Positions 43,328 through 52,914 of a DNA stretch of 64,000 nt are shown here, piece after piece; position 1 is the stretch's first letter, and each line of letters begins with the position of its first letter. The notes under the pieces are model-generated. The model saw only the letters and a program-made list of their open reading frames with translations. It did no database searches and was not told where the DNA came from. The position numbers and the translations under genes were made by a program. Source of the DNA: Aliarcobacter sp017996075. GTDB taxonomy: Bacteria; Campylobacterota; Campylobacteria; Campylobacterales; Arcobacteraceae. Location: assembly GCF_051062515.1 (NCBI RefSeq), contig NZ_JAMXEK010000006.1. The stretch is one strand, 5' to 3'.

Positions 43328-45082
43328 TTAACCTTGCATTCCAGAAGTAGAGTTTTGCTTTGTTTTACAAAAACTTTTTTTTGCAACTACTATCTCTTTT
43401 TGTCTCTCTTTTCTTAATGTATCTTTTTCAACAAATATCTTCTTTTTTGTAAAAGGGTCTAACTCTGTATAGTACATAACAGCTGAGTAAGTTCCAGGTG
43501 TTGGAGTAAATACTTGTGCTTGTTCTGGATTTATCTTTAACTCATGAGTTGTAAACTGTTTAAGCTCATGCATATGACTCTCTTTACACCCTGGATGAGC
43601 AGCTATTAGATAATATGTTAAAAACTGTTTTTTACCACTCTCTTTATTTAAATCATCAAACATCTTTTTAAACTCAATAAGTGATTGTTTACCTGGTTTT
43701 CCCATATGATGAAGCACTTCATCGCTTGTATGTTCAGGTGCAATTTTCATTTGACCTGATATATGATGGTCAATTATCTCTTTTAAATACTCTTTTCCAT
43801 GATTTTTATCAGCAGCTATAAAATCGTATCTAATACCTGAAGCTATAAATGCTTTTTTAACCTTTGGAATAGCTCTTATATCTTTTAGAAGTTTGATGTT
43901 TCTACTATGATCTACTTTCATTGTACGACATAGTCTATGAGCATCTACACATCTTTTATTATCAATACAAGTTCCAAGATTCATCTTCTTTTTGCACTCA
44001 TAACCATACATATTTGCTGTTGGTCCTCCAACATCAGAGATTATTCCTTTAAAATCTTTTAGTGTTGTAAAATGTTTTGCTTCACTTAAAATATTTTGTT
44101 CACTTCTTGTTCTTATGGTTCTGCCTTGATGGGCTGCAATAGCACAATAGTTACACTCTCCCCAACATCCATGATGAGTCATAATTGAGAATTTTATAGT
44201 CTCTAATGCTTTTACTTTTCCATCTTTTGCATGATATGGATGCAAATCTCTTTGATATGGATAAGAGGCTATTTTATCCATCTCTTTTTCTTCTAAATAC
44301 CTACTTGGTGGATTTTGTATTAGAAATCTGCCATCTACTTCTTGACATAATCCTTTTGAGTACATTGGATCGTTGTTGTCATAAAAAGCTCTAAATAGAT
44401 CAATATATTTCTCTTTGTTTGTTAAGCACTCTTTATGTGATGGAATTTGAACATACTCTTTTACAGGCTCTTTTGAGATATAACATAGTCCTGCAATAGT
44501 TCTTACATCTTTACCCTCTTTTAAATAAAGACCTAAATCTATTATAGCTTGTTCACCCATTCCATAAACCATATAATCAGCTTTAGAATCAAATAAAATT
44601 GGTTTTCTAAGAGTGTTTGACCAATAATCATAGTGAGTAAGTCGTCTTAAACTAGCTTCTATTCCTCCCAAAACTATAGGCGCTGTATTTTTAAAATATC
44701 TTCTTATTAAATTTGTATATACTAAAGTAGCCCTATCTGGACGTTTATTGTTTTTTCCACCTGGAGTGTAGTCATCATCATTTCTAAACTTTTTTGTAGC
44801 AGTGTAGTTTGAAACCATAGAGTCAATACTTCCACCACTAACTCCCCAAAACAGTTTTGGCTCCCCTAGTCGTTTTATATCAATATCACTGTTAATATCA
44901 GGTTGTCCAATAATTCCAACTCTTAAACCAATATCTTCTAAAATTCTTCCAACAACTGCAATTCCCATAAAAGGTGAATCAATATACGCATCTCCAGTGA
45001 TTAAAACAACATCAAGTTCATCCCAACCACGGGCATGCATCTCATCTTTAGTTGTTGGTAAAAATCTATTTTGTTTATTCAT
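43328..45082 (-). CDS. YgiQ-family radical SAM protein
   Basis: 584 residues, near the family size (UPF0313). Radical SAM cluster motif CxxxCxxC in 'HHGCWGECNYCAIAAHQGR'. N-terminal cobalamin-like domain ('DVVLITGDAYIDSPFMG', 'GVSGGSIDSMVSNYTA'), and a C-terminal part with 'AHPGCKESHMHELKQF' and 'QVFTPTPGTYSAVMYYT'. The reaction is unknown; the family is widespread and conserved. It ends in 'NSTSGMQG'. Single gene with a 83-base gap to aspS. Confidence 0.9.
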   Translation of the reverse strand: MNKQNRFLPTTKDEMHARGWDELDVVLITGDAYIDSPFMGIAVVGRILEDIGLRVGIIGQPDINSDIDIKRLGEPKLFWGVSGGSIDSMVSNYTATKKFRNDDDYTPGGKNNKRPDRATLVYTNLIRRYFKNTAPIVLGGIEASLRRLTHYDYWSNTLRKPILFDSKADYMVYGMGEQAIIDLGLYLKEGKDVRTIAGLCYISKEPVKEYVQIPSHKECLTNKEKYIDLFRAFYDNNDPMYSKGLCQEVDGRFLIQNPPSRYLEEKEMDKIASYPYQRDLHPYHAKDGKVKALETIKFSIMTHHGCWGECNYCAIAAHQGRTIRTRSEQNILSEAKHFTTLKDFKGIISDVGGPTANMYGYECKKKMNLGTCIDNKRCVDAHRLCRTMKVDHSRNIKLLKDIRAIPKVKKAFIASGIRYDFIAADKNHGKEYLKEIIDHHISGQMKIAPEHTSDEVLHHMGKPGKQSLIEFKKMFDDLNKESGKKQFLTYYLIAAHPGCKESHMHELKQFTTHELKINPEQAQVFTPTPGTYSAVMYYTELDPFTKKKIFVEKDTLRKERQKEIVVAKKSFCKTKQNSTSGMQG

Positions 45083-45165
45083 AATTCTTCTTTTATATTT
45101 TAAGTTTTTGAGTAGTTTTAGGAAGATTGTTTTAAGAGATTTATTTTGTATGTAAAAAGCTAAAA

Positions 45166-46917
45166 TTAGCTTTCTACACTTTTTCTCACACGAATATGTA
45201 ACTCTTTTAATTGAGCTTCATCAACGCTTGATGGAGCTTGAGTTAATAGACATTGAGCTTTTTGAGTTTTTGGAAATGCTATAACATCTCTAATAGAATC
45301 AGTTCCAGCAAGTAACATTATCATTCTATCAAGTCCTAATGCAAATCCTCCATGAGATGGTGCTCCATATTGTAGTGCATCAAGTAAGAATCCAAACTTC
45401 TCTTTTGCTTCCTCTTGACTAATTCCCATTAGTTCAAATACTTTACTTTGAATCTCTTCTTTGTGAATTCTTATACTTCCTCCACCCATTTCTGTTCCAT
45501 TTAAAACAATATCATATGCAATTGATTCAATCTCTTCTAAATCAGTTTTATTTAAATCTTTTGGCATAGTAAATGGATGGTGAAGTGCTTTTGTTCTTCC
45601 ATCTTCAACTTCAAACATAGGGAAATCTACAACCCATAAAAACTCATAAGCATCTTTTGGAATAATATTCATCTCAGCGGCTAAGAATAGTCTAAATCTT
45701 CCCATATAATCCCAAACAGTTTTTTTATCTCCTGCTCCAAAGAATACTACATCTCCAACTTCAAGATTTGTAACTTTTACAATCTCTTCTAAATCAGCTT
45801 CACTAAAGAATTTTGTAAGTGGACCTTTTAATCCATCTTCTTTCATTTGGAAATATCCAAGCCCTTTTGCTCCAAATTTTCTTACATAATCCTCAAAACC
45901 TTTCATCTGTCTTTTTGAGAAGATATTATCTCCATTTGGACATCTTAATGCTTTGATTCTATTATTCTTTTTATCTTTTGCAATATCTGTAAAAATTTCG
46001 TTTGTTGATTTTTCAAAAATATCAATAACATCAATTAAAGGCATATCAAATCTTAAATCAGGTTTATCACTTCCATAACTCTCCATTGCTTCACTATATT
46101 TCATTCTTCTAAAAGATGATGGAATTTTTTTACCACATTTTGTAAAGATATCGTAAATCAATTTTTCAGCAACAGCTATAACATCCTCTTGAGTACAAAA
46201 ACTCATCTCAACATCTATTTGAGTAAATTCAGGTTGTCTATCTGCTCTTAAATCTTCATCTCTAAAACATTTTGCAATTTGGAAATATCTATCAAATCCA
46301 GCAACCATTAAAAGTTGTTTGAATAGTTGAGGAGATTGAGGAAGTGCATAAAACTCACCTGCATGAACTCTTGATGGAACTAAATAATCTCTTGCTCCTT
46401 CTGGAGTTGATTTTGTTAAAATTGGAGTTTCTACATCTAAAAATCCTAACTCATCAAGTGTATTTCTAGCTTGAATAGTTGCTTTACTTCTTAGTTGAAA
46501 AATATCAAAAGATTTTTTACTTCTAAGCTCTAAAAATCTATTTCTTAGTTTTATCTCATCATTTACTTTTTCATCATTGATATCAAAAGGCATAGCTTTG
46601 CTTCTATTTTCAATAACAAGATTTTCTAAAATAATCTCAATTTTTCCAGTCTCTAAGTTTGGATTTTCTAATCCTTCACCTCTAGCTCTTACAGTTCCAG
46701 TTGCTATTAAAACGTACTCATCTCTAACAGTTTCAGCAATAGCTAAAGCATCTTTACAATCTTGTGGATCAGCAACAAGTTGAACTAAACCACTTTTATC
46801 TCTTAAATCTATAAAAATAATTCCACCATGATCTCGTCTACTGTTAACCCAACCAGCAACAGTAACTTTTTGACCTATTAAATTCTCTTTTACACTTGTA
46901 TTATAATGTGTTCTCAA
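45166..46917 (-). CDS. aspS: aspartyl-tRNA synthetase
   Basis: 583 residues, bacterial type. N-terminal OB-fold anticodon-binding domain ('KVTVAGWVNSRRDHGGIIFI'), class II motif 2 'CFRDEDLRADRQPEFTQIDV' and motif 3 'GGFALGLDRMIMLLAG', with the bacterial insertion (GAD) domain between. It charges tRNA-Asp; in Campylobacterota, which lack asparaginyl-tRNA synthetase in many species, it may also charge tRNA-Asn for amidation by GatCAB. That last point is family knowledge. Confidence 0.97.
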   Translation of the reverse strand: MRTHYNTSVKENLIGQKVTVAGWVNSRRDHGGIIFIDLRDKSGLVQLVADPQDCKDALAIAETVRDEYVLIATGTVRARGEGLENPNLETGKIEIILENLVIENRSKAMPFDINDEKVNDEIKLRNRFLELRSKKSFDIFQLRSKATIQARNTLDELGFLDVETPILTKSTPEGARDYLVPSRVHAGEFYALPQSPQLFKQLLMVAGFDRYFQIAKCFRDEDLRADRQPEFTQIDVEMSFCTQEDVIAVAEKLIYDIFTKCGKKIPSSFRRMKYSEAMESYGSDKPDLRFDMPLIDVIDIFEKSTNEIFTDIAKDKKNNRIKALRCPNGDNIFSKRQMKGFEDYVRKFGAKGLGYFQMKEDGLKGPLTKFFSEADLEEIVKVTNLEVGDVVFFGAGDKKTVWDYMGRFRLFLAAEMNIIPKDAYEFLWVVDFPMFEVEDGRTKALHHPFTMPKDLNKTDLEEIESIAYDIVLNGTEMGGGSIRIHKEEIQSKVFELMGISQEEAKEKFGFLLDALQYGAPSHGGFALGLDRMIMLLAGTDSIRDVIAFPKTQKAQCLLTQAPSSVDEAQLKELHIRVRKSVES

Positions 46918-46961
46918 AATTAAACTCCATTTTCTAAATAAGCGGTGATTTTATCCAAATT

Positions 46962-48140
46962 TTACTTAATCTCAACAAATCCATACTCTGTACTTTTAAA
47001 TAGTCTTGGAGTATAAACAGCTTGATTTTCTACTATTTTAGTTGGTATTAAATTATTGTTTCCATTTACTAAATAGTTTGCACCAACCAAAGTTGAGTAA
47101 TCAACCCATTCAAAATTTATATTTCCACCAAAATTTAAAATCTCATCTCTTAATTTGTTATCAATTTTTTCAATAGAGTTTGCAAGAACCATTTTTTCTC
47201 TATCTTTATCTTGAGTTAGCGTCATTAACATAGGATCAAAATTTATTTGAGTAGAAAATATAAACTTTGGATAAATATCATTTGCTCTTAATTGAGACAT
47301 TATTAGTGAACTTTTTACTATATCAACATTTAAAAATATTGAGCTATTTCTTAATCTTGAATCTACAACAATATTTTTAAAGTTTGTTTCACTACTTTTG
47401 ATCTCTTTTCTTGCAGTTGTATAACTAACAACATTTTCATAACTATTTTTTAACTTATTTCCCAAATATGTATTTTGATAAAATAATACATTTGGACCAT
47501 CAGAGTAATAACTTAATTTTTTAAGTTGATCTTCATAAGAGATAGAACCAAAAATTAAATTATCGTTTTGAGATAAACTATCTTTTTTTTCAATTAGTGG
47601 AAGATAAACCATAATATCATTTAGTGGCATTGTATTTAAATTATTTATTGCGTTTGGAGTATAAAGTGCAATTACTTTTGTAATTCCCTCTTCTTGAACT
47701 TTATTAAATGCATTATTTATACTATCAGCACTCTCATTTTGACTATCAATTACAACTAAATCATAATTTGCATTTAAAAATGTCAAATATGCAGCAACTG
47801 TATTTATAGAATTTTTTGCATATTTAGATACTAAAGACGATGGATAAACAAAGGCAATCTTAAGATTTGCCTTTGTGCTATCAAATTTTATTTCAGGTTC
47901 ACTAGATGCTAAAACTTCACTATTATCTTCTTGAGTTATTTCATTGCTAGAACCATTATTGTTTATAATCTCTTCTTGGATTACACTATCATTTGAAATA
48001 AACTCTTCAACAACTGTTTTTTTATCTTCCTCAACTTTTTTTACTGGCATATTTTGATTTGGCATTTTCAGTTTTACAACTTTTTGTGTACAACCTGCAA
48101 GTAAAAAAGCCATAAAAATTAAAGTAAGTAATTGCTTCAA
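46962..48140 (-). CDS. lipoprotein with periplasmic-binding-like fold (LpoA-like?)
   Basis: About 392 residues from TTG 48140, which has AGGAG 7 bases upstream and follows the stop of the preceding gene; the ATG at 48155 lies inside that gene without a ribosome binding site. Lipobox 'MAFLLAGCTQ' is close to the N terminus. An acidic linker (about 30-85) leads to a two-lobed type I periplasmic-binding pattern ('LKIAFVYPSSLVSKYAKNS', 'ITKVIALYTPNAINNL', 'NVLFYQNTYLGNKLKNSY'). It may be a penicillin-binding-protein activator of the LpoA kind; this is a fold-level guess. Confidence 0.7.
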   Translation of the reverse strand: MKQLLTLIFMAFLLAGCTQKVVKLKMPNQNMPVKKVEEDKKTVVEEFISNDSVIQEEIINNNGSSNEITQEDNSEVLASSEPEIKFDSTKANLKIAFVYPSSLVSKYAKNSINTVAAYLTFLNANYDLVVIDSQNESADSINNAFNKVQEEGITKVIALYTPNAINNLNTMPLNDIMVYLPLIEKKDSLSQNDNLIFGSISYEDQLKKLSYYSDGPNVLFYQNTYLGNKLKNSYENVVSYTTARKEIKSSETNFKNIVVDSRLRNSSIFLNVDIVKSSLIMSQLRANDIYPKFIFSTQINFDPMLMTLTQDKDREKMVLANSIEKIDNKLRDEILNFGGNINFEWVDYSTLVGANYLVNGNNNLIPTKIVENQAVYTPRLFKSTEYGFVEIK

Positions 48141-48141
48141 T

Positions 48142-48807
48142 TTAACTCTCCTCATATAGATTTTTGATTTTTAACATATCAAGATAAGTATCTTTTTTCA
48201 AAGATGGATTTTTTAGTAAATAAAGAGGAGAAAAGATTGGTACTAAAATAGCAGAATTAAAGCTTAAAACTTTTCCTCTATTTTTTAAAAATTCACCACT
48301 ACTTTTTAACAAATAGTCATGAACTCTCTCTCCTACAGCAATAATAATCTTTGGTTTTATAATATCTATTTGCTTTAACAAATAACAATTACAACTTTCA
48401 AAATTTTGGAAACTTGCCTCTTTTGTTCCTCTACATTTTACTAAATTAGTAGTATAAACTTCCTCTTTTTTTATTTTTAAGCTACCTTCAATCATTTTTG
48501 CTAACATTTCACCAGCATTTCCAACAAAAAAAGAACCCAAATCATCTTCACTTTTTGATGGTTCATCACAAATAAACATAATTTTTGAATTTTGATTTCC
48601 ATATCCAAAAAGTGTATGTTTTCTAGTTTTTGATAAATCACACAAATAGCAGTTTGAAACTGATTTTTTAAGCTCTTCTAAACCATTTGGCAATGCAAAA
48701 TCACAACTACTATAAAAGTTTATATTTAAGTCACTATGATATTTAATTCCAAAAAGTTTTTGATTGTATAGGTATTTTAAAACTTGATTCTTAACTTTAT
48801 TTGTCAT
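48142..48807 (-). CDS. FeS-type uracil-DNA-glycosylase-like protein with altered active site
   Basis: 221 residues. The FeS ligands of family 4 are present: C53 and C56 ('NCYLCDLSKTRKHTLFGYG'), C125 and C141 (15 residues apart). 'GSFFVGNAGEMLAKMI' is the usual 'PFVGxAG' block. Motif A, usually GEAPG, reads 'CDEPSKSEDD' here, and the HP of the catalytic motif B is 'IFSPLYLLKNPSLK', with Ser193 where His is expected. It may be a catalytically changed or inactive member. It is followed by the lipoprotein gene without gap. Confidence 0.78.
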   Translation of the reverse strand: MTNKVKNQVLKYLYNQKLFGIKYHSDLNINFYSSCDFALPNGLEELKKSVSNCYLCDLSKTRKHTLFGYGNQNSKIMFICDEPSKSEDDLGSFFVGNAGEMLAKMIEGSLKIKKEEVYTTNLVKCRGTKEASFQNFESCNCYLLKQIDIIKPKIIIAVGERVHDYLLKSSGEFLKNRGKVLSFNSAILVPIFSPLYLLKNPSLKKDTYLDMLKIKNLYEES

Positions 48808-48857
48808 ATTTGATTTTACAAAAAATATGCTTTAGTATCAATTTTTAAGAAGATTTA

Positions 48858-48883
48858 TTAAATAGAGAAGCTTCTCTATTTAA
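48858..48883 (-). terminator. terminator after infA
   Basis: A 26-base palindrome TTAAATAGAGAAG / CTTCTCTATTTAA lies 3 bases beyond the infA stop. The stem can pair over 11 bases with a 4-base loop. The T-run on the leftward side is weak. Confidence 0.6.
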
Positions 48884-48886
48884 TAA

Positions 48887-49105
48887 TTATTTTTTTCTAT
48901 GAACAATTCTTCCCTTATCAAGTGAATAAGGTGTTATCTCAACTGTTACAGTATCATTTGGTAATATTTTTATATAGTGCATTCTCATTTTTCCAGAGAT
49001 ATGACACAATACAACATGACCATTTTCCAACTGAACTCTAAACATTGCATTTGGTAAAGCTTCTATTACTTTTCCATCTACAACTATTACATCATCTTTT
49101 GCCAC
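48887..49105 (-). CDS. infA: translation initiation factor IF-1
   Basis: 72 residues, the standard IF-1 size, OB fold: 'MAKDDVIVVDGKVIEALPN', 'HVVLCHISGKMRMHYIKILP', end 'DKGRIVHRKK'. It binds the A site of the 30S subunit during initiation. It lies last in the leftward ribosomal operon, 9 bases after map, and is followed by a hairpin. The usual next genes rpmJ, rpsM, rpsK, rpsD, rpoA and rplQ are not here. Confidence 0.96.
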   Translation of the reverse strand: MAKDDVIVVDGKVIEALPNAMFRVQLENGHVVLCHISGKMRMHYIKILPNDTVTVEITPYSLDKGRIVHRKK

Positions 49106-49114
49106 ATTAGCCCC

Positions 49115-49879
49115 TTAATTTTCTCTATTACTTAAAATAACTGCTCGTCCATTAACTACAGCAACCGTATGCTCATAATGACTCCCTCTTAAACCGTCAG
49201 CTGAAACAACATCCCAACCATTTTTAAGAATAACAGGGTTTCTATCTTTTTGACATATCATGGGTTCTATACAAAACACCATTCCATTTTTTATTTTTGG
49301 TCCAGATTTTGTACCACCATGTTCTAAGTAGTTTGGAATTTCAGGTTCTTCATGTGGTTTTCTTCCAATTCCATGTCCACAAAATCTTACTAGTGGCTGA
49401 TAACCTCTTGAAGTAATAAAATCTTCAATAGCCTTTGATAACTCTTTAAATCTCATACCATCTTCAATTATATCAATAGCATAATACAAAGCATCTTTTG
49501 AACAAGCTATCAGCTCTTCATCTTTTTTAGAAATATCACCAATTGGCATAGTAATAGCACTATCACCATACCAACCATCAACTTCAGTTCCAATATCAAG
49601 TCCTAAAATATCACCCTCTTTTAAAACTGTATCGCTTGGAATTCCATGAATTATAACTTCATTTAGTGAAGTACAAACAGCATTTGGAAAACCATATAAT
49701 CCTTTAAAAGCAGGTCTAGCTCCTAGGCTTAAAATAAATTTTTCGCCCATAGCATCAACTTCTTTTAAAGACATTCCAGCTTTTACATTTTCTTCTAGAT
49801 ATTTTAGTGTTTTTGCAACAGCTTGATTTGCAACAAAAAGTTTTTCAATCTCTTCAGGTTTTCTAAGCGCAATAGACAT
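49115..49879 (-). CDS. map: methionine aminopeptidase type I
   Basis: 254 residues. Metal ligands are visible in the usual order: 'ILGLDIGTEVDGWYGDSAIT' (two Asp), 'FCGHGIGRKPHEEPEIPN' (His), 'FCIEPMI' (Glu) and 'HYEHTVAVV' (Glu/His region). It removes the initiator methionine from new proteins. Three bases separate it from secY, in the same operon, as in many bacteria. Confidence 0.96.
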   Translation of the reverse strand: MSIALRKPEEIEKLFVANQAVAKTLKYLEENVKAGMSLKEVDAMGEKFILSLGARPAFKGLYGFPNAVCTSLNEVIIHGIPSDTVLKEGDILGLDIGTEVDGWYGDSAITMPIGDISKKDEELIACSKDALYYAIDIIEDGMRFKELSKAIEDFITSRGYQPLVRFCGHGIGRKPHEEPEIPNYLEHGGTKSGPKIKNGMVFCIEPMICQKDRNPVILKNGWDVVSADGLRGSHYEHTVAVVNGRAVILSNREN

Positions 49880-49881
49880 TT

Positions 49882-51144
49882 TTATAGTCCAACTGCACTT
49901 AAAGTTTGATATTTATTTGAATATTGTTGAGCCTCTATTTTTCTCATAGTATCAATAGCAACTTGAACTACAATTAAAACTGAAACTCCTCCAAAATAAA
50001 AAGGAACACCCATTGCTTTTACAATTAACCAAGGAATAGTAGAAATTAATCCCATATAAATAGCACCCCAAAAAGTTAATCTACCAGCAACTGTATTTAA
50101 AAATTCAGCTGTACTAGCTCCTGGTCTAACTCCAGGGATAAATCCACCTTGTCTTTTTAAATTTTCGCTTATATCTTTTGCATTAAATGTAATTGAAGCA
50201 TAAAAAAATGCAAAGAAAACTACAAATAAAAACATAAATAAGTTAAATGTATATGAACTAGGATTCATATAATCAGCTATCATCACTAAATATTTATTTT
50301 CACTTCCTTGCAAAACTGTTGCTGGAAACATTAAAATAGCACTTGCAAAAATAGCAGGAATAACTCCACTTAAATTTACTTTAATTGGAATATAGTTCAT
50401 AACCCTTTTATTTTGGTTTTGCATAATTACTTTTCTTGAGTAAGAAACAGGAACTCTTCGCTCACCTAATTCAACATAAATAATAGCTCCAACCGTTGCA
50501 AAAATTACAAGTAAAATACCAATTACCGTTAAGAAGTGCATTTGACCATTATTTACTAAATCGATAGTTCCACCAATAGCACTAGGAATTGCTGAAACGA
50601 TACCTGCAAAGATAATCAATGAAATACCATTTCCTATACCTCTTTGAGTTATTTGCTCACCTATCCACATTAAAAGCATTGTTCCTGTAAGCATTGAAAT
50701 AGCTGAAACTGCAATAAATGTATTCATATCAATAGAAATTGCTGCTTGCCCATTTTGACCAGTTAATGAATTAAGACCAATAGATACTCCAATTGATTGA
50801 ATCAATGTAATAACAATAGTTGTATATCTGATGATTTGCATATATTTTTGCATCCCATCTCTCTCTTTTTTCATTTTACCAAGTGCTGGGAAAGTTGCTG
50901 CTAGAAGCTCCATAATAATAGAAGCTGTAATGTAAGGCATAATTCCTAGTGAGATAATACTTAGTCTTTCAACTGCATTTCCACTAAACATATTTACAAG
51001 ACCTAATGCATTGTTTGCATTTGAATCAAAAAACTCTTTAACTACATCAATATTAACTCCAGGTACTGGCACATATGCCAGTAGTCTGTAAAGAAAGATA
51101 AAGCCTAATGTAATAAGAATCTTATTTACTAGATCTTTACTCAT
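49882..51144 (-). CDS. secY: preprotein translocase subunit SecY
   Basis: 420 residues with ten transmembrane helices, near the standard length. 'YVPVPGVNIDVVKEFF' after TM1, 'MGIMPYITASIIMELL' type plug/TM2 region ('SLGIMPYITASIIMELLA'), 'GIGNGISLIIFAGIVSAIP' and 'FIPGVRPGASTAEFLN' are characteristic. It forms the protein-conducting channel with SecE and SecG. Encoded between rplO and map. Confidence 0.97.
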   Translation of the reverse strand: MSKDLVNKILITLGFIFLYRLLAYVPVPGVNIDVVKEFFDSNANNALGLVNMFSGNAVERLSIISLGIMPYITASIIMELLAATFPALGKMKKERDGMQKYMQIIRYTTIVITLIQSIGVSIGLNSLTGQNGQAAISIDMNTFIAVSAISMLTGTMLLMWIGEQITQRGIGNGISLIIFAGIVSAIPSAIGGTIDLVNNGQMHFLTVIGILLVIFATVGAIIYVELGERRVPVSYSRKVIMQNQNKRVMNYIPIKVNLSGVIPAIFASAILMFPATVLQGSENKYLVMIADYMNPSSYTFNLFMFLFVVFFAFFYASITFNAKDISENLKRQGGFIPGVRPGASTAEFLNTVAGRLTFWGAIYMGLISTIPWLIVKAMGVPFYFGGVSVLIVVQVAIDTMRKIEAQQYSNKYQTLSAVGL

Positions 51145-51146
51145 AC

Positions 51147-51545
51147 TTATTTTCCAGTAGTTGTAACGTTTTCGTCTTTAATCTTAGCACTTAAATTTTT
51201 AGCTGTTGCACCAATAAGTTTTACTTTTACAACAGTTTTTGATAATTTATATACAGTTCTAATTGATTCAACTGTAATTTCTGGTAATAGAGCAATTGCA
51301 GTTACTTTTTCAACATTAATTGTATATGGTTTAACTACTCTTGATACAAATCCAACTTTAGGAAGTCTTCTTGCTAGTGGTTGTTGACCACCTTCAAAAC
51401 CTCTTTTTACATTGTATCCAGATCTAGCTTTTTGACCTTTATTACCTTTTCCAGCAGTTTTACCGTTACCGCTACCTTGACCTCTACCTTTTCTTTTAGG
51501 AGCTTTTGTGCTTCCGCAAGCTGGTTTTAAATTTTCTAATATCAT
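51147..51545 (-). CDS. rplO: 50S ribosomal protein L15
   Basis: 132 residues. 'LKPACGSTKAPKRKGRGQG' and 'KTAGKGNKGQKARSGYNV' are the Gly/Lys-rich start of L15, and 'FEGGQQPLARRLPKVGF' the following block. It is followed by secY. It comes directly after rpsE; rpmD (L30), which stands between them in many bacteria, is absent. Confidence 0.97.
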   Translation of the reverse strand: MILENLKPACGSTKAPKRKGRGQGSGNGKTAGKGNKGQKARSGYNVKRGFEGGQQPLARRLPKVGFVSRVVKPYTINVEKVTAIALLPEITVESIRTVYKLSKTVVKVKLIGATAKNLSAKIKDENVTTTGK

Positions 51546-51549
51546 ATTC

Positions 51550-51993
51550 TTATCCTTTTATTCTTGCTAAAGCTTCAACTGTAGCTTGTACAAGGTTATT
51601 TGGATTATTTGAACCTAAAGATTTTGCAATAATATCTTTAACTCCAGAAAGCTCAAGAACAGGTCTTGCAGCTCCTCCAGCGATAAGTCCAGTTCCTTCT
51701 GAAGCTGGTCTTAATAAAATTTTACTTGCATTATATTTGTGTTCAATATCATGTGCAATTGTTGTTCCTTTTATAGAAACTGTCACTAAGCTTTTGAATG
51801 CATCATCTAAAGCTTTTTTAATAGCATCTGGAACCTCTTTTGCTTTTCCTGTTCCAAAACCTACTGTACCGTTTTTATCTCCAACAACAACTAAAGCTGT
51901 AAATCTGAATCTTCTTCCACCTTTTACAACTTTTGTTACTCTTCCGATTTTAACGATTGCTTCTTGAAAATCTTCTCTATTTACTGCCATCAT
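51550..51993 (-). CDS. rpsE: 30S ribosomal protein S5
   Basis: 147 residues. The dsRNA-binding-like start 'NREDFQEAIVKIGRVTKVVK', 'GRRFRFTALVVVGDKNGTVG' and 'RPASEGTGLIAGGAARPVLE' are characteristic of S5, a protein important for decoding accuracy. Short at the N terminus compared with E. coli (167), as usual in this group. Confidence 0.97.
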   Translation of the reverse strand: MMAVNREDFQEAIVKIGRVTKVVKGGRRFRFTALVVVGDKNGTVGFGTGKAKEVPDAIKKALDDAFKSLVTVSIKGTTIAHDIEHKYNASKILLRPASEGTGLIAGGAARPVLELSGVKDIIAKSLGSNNPNNLVQATVEALARIKG

Positions 51994-51999
51994 TAATCC

Positions 52000-52359
52000 T
52001 TATAATTTAATACCATTTTCTCTTAATGCGTCAGCAAATGCTGCAACAACACCATGATAAAGATACCCGTTTCTATCATAAACAACTGTTTCAATACCAG
52101 CTGCTTTTAACTTAGAAGCAAACTCAGCTGCAACTTTTGCAGCACCCTCTTTATTTCCACCTAAACCCATAGTTTGTGAGCTAATTGCTGCTAAAGTTCT
52201 ACCTTCAACATCGTTGATAGCTTGTGCACTAATGTATTTGTTAGATTTAAAAATCGATACTCTTGGTTTTTCAGCTGTACCAAAAATATTAGCTCTAACT
52301 CTTTTTTTTCTTTTTATTCTTAAAGCAACTTTTTTTGCTAAATCTTTTTCTCTACTCAT
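52000..52359 (-). CDS. rplR: 50S ribosomal protein L18
   Basis: 119 residues. 'KPRVSIFKSNKYISAQAIND' and 'YDRNGYLYHGVVAAFADALR' are the standard L18 5S-rRNA-binding segments. Position between rplF and rpsE fits the spc operon. Confidence 0.97.
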   Translation of the reverse strand: MSREKDLAKKVALRIKRKKRVRANIFGTAEKPRVSIFKSNKYISAQAINDVEGRTLAAISSQTMGLGGNKEGAAKVAAEFASKLKAAGIETVVYDRNGYLYHGVVAAFADALRENGIKL

Positions 52360-52368
52360 AGTTACACC

Positions 52369-52905
52369 TTATTTCTTAGCAGTTTTTCCGGCTTTTCTAA
52401 TGATTTTCTCATCAGAATACTTAACACCTTTACCTTTGTACGGTTCTGGTTTTCTAAAGCCTCGAATAATAGCAGCAGCTTGCCCAACTTGTTGTTTATC
52501 TGCACCTTTAACTGTAATAATGTTTTTCTCAACAGAAATATCTAATCCTTTTTGGATTTCGAAATTAATTGGATGAGAATAACCTAAGATTAACTCTAAA
52601 ACATCACCTTTTACAGCTGCTTTATATCCAACTCCATTGATTTCTAAAGTTTTTGTGAAACCTTCATGTAAACCATTAACTGCATTTGCTGTTAATGCTC
52701 TGTAAGTTCCCCAAAACGCTGCAGATTCTTTTGTTTCACCAATTTTTGTTAAAACAACTTGGCTATCTGCAACTTCAATTCCAACTCTTCCATGAGTCTC
52801 AACTGTAGAAACATTGTTTCCTTTTTTAACACTAATTAGTGTACCGTTTACTGTTACTTCAATTCCAGCAGGAATTGCGATAGGTTTTTTTCCAATTCTA
52901 GACAT
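52369..52905 (-). CDS. rplF: 50S ribosomal protein L6
   Basis: 178 residues, full length. Starts 'MSRIGKKPIAIPAGIEVTV' and ends with 'RGFRKPEPYKGKGVKYSDE', the typical L6 C-terminal signature. It binds 23S rRNA near the factor-binding site. Spc operon order kept. Confidence 0.98.
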   Translation of the reverse strand: MSRIGKKPIAIPAGIEVTVNGTLISVKKGNNVSTVETHGRVGIEVADSQVVLTKIGETKESAAFWGTYRALTANAVNGLHEGFTKTLEINGVGYKAAVKGDVLELILGYSHPINFEIQKGLDISVEKNIITVKGADKQQVGQAAAIIRGFRKPEPYKGKGVKYSDEKIIRKAGKTAKK

Positions 52906-52914
52906 TATTCTCTC

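Noticed and set aside
51506..51967. Rightward open frame of 153 codons over rpsE
   Set aside because: Antisense to an invariant ribosomal protein gene; no ribosome binding site or recognisable domain.
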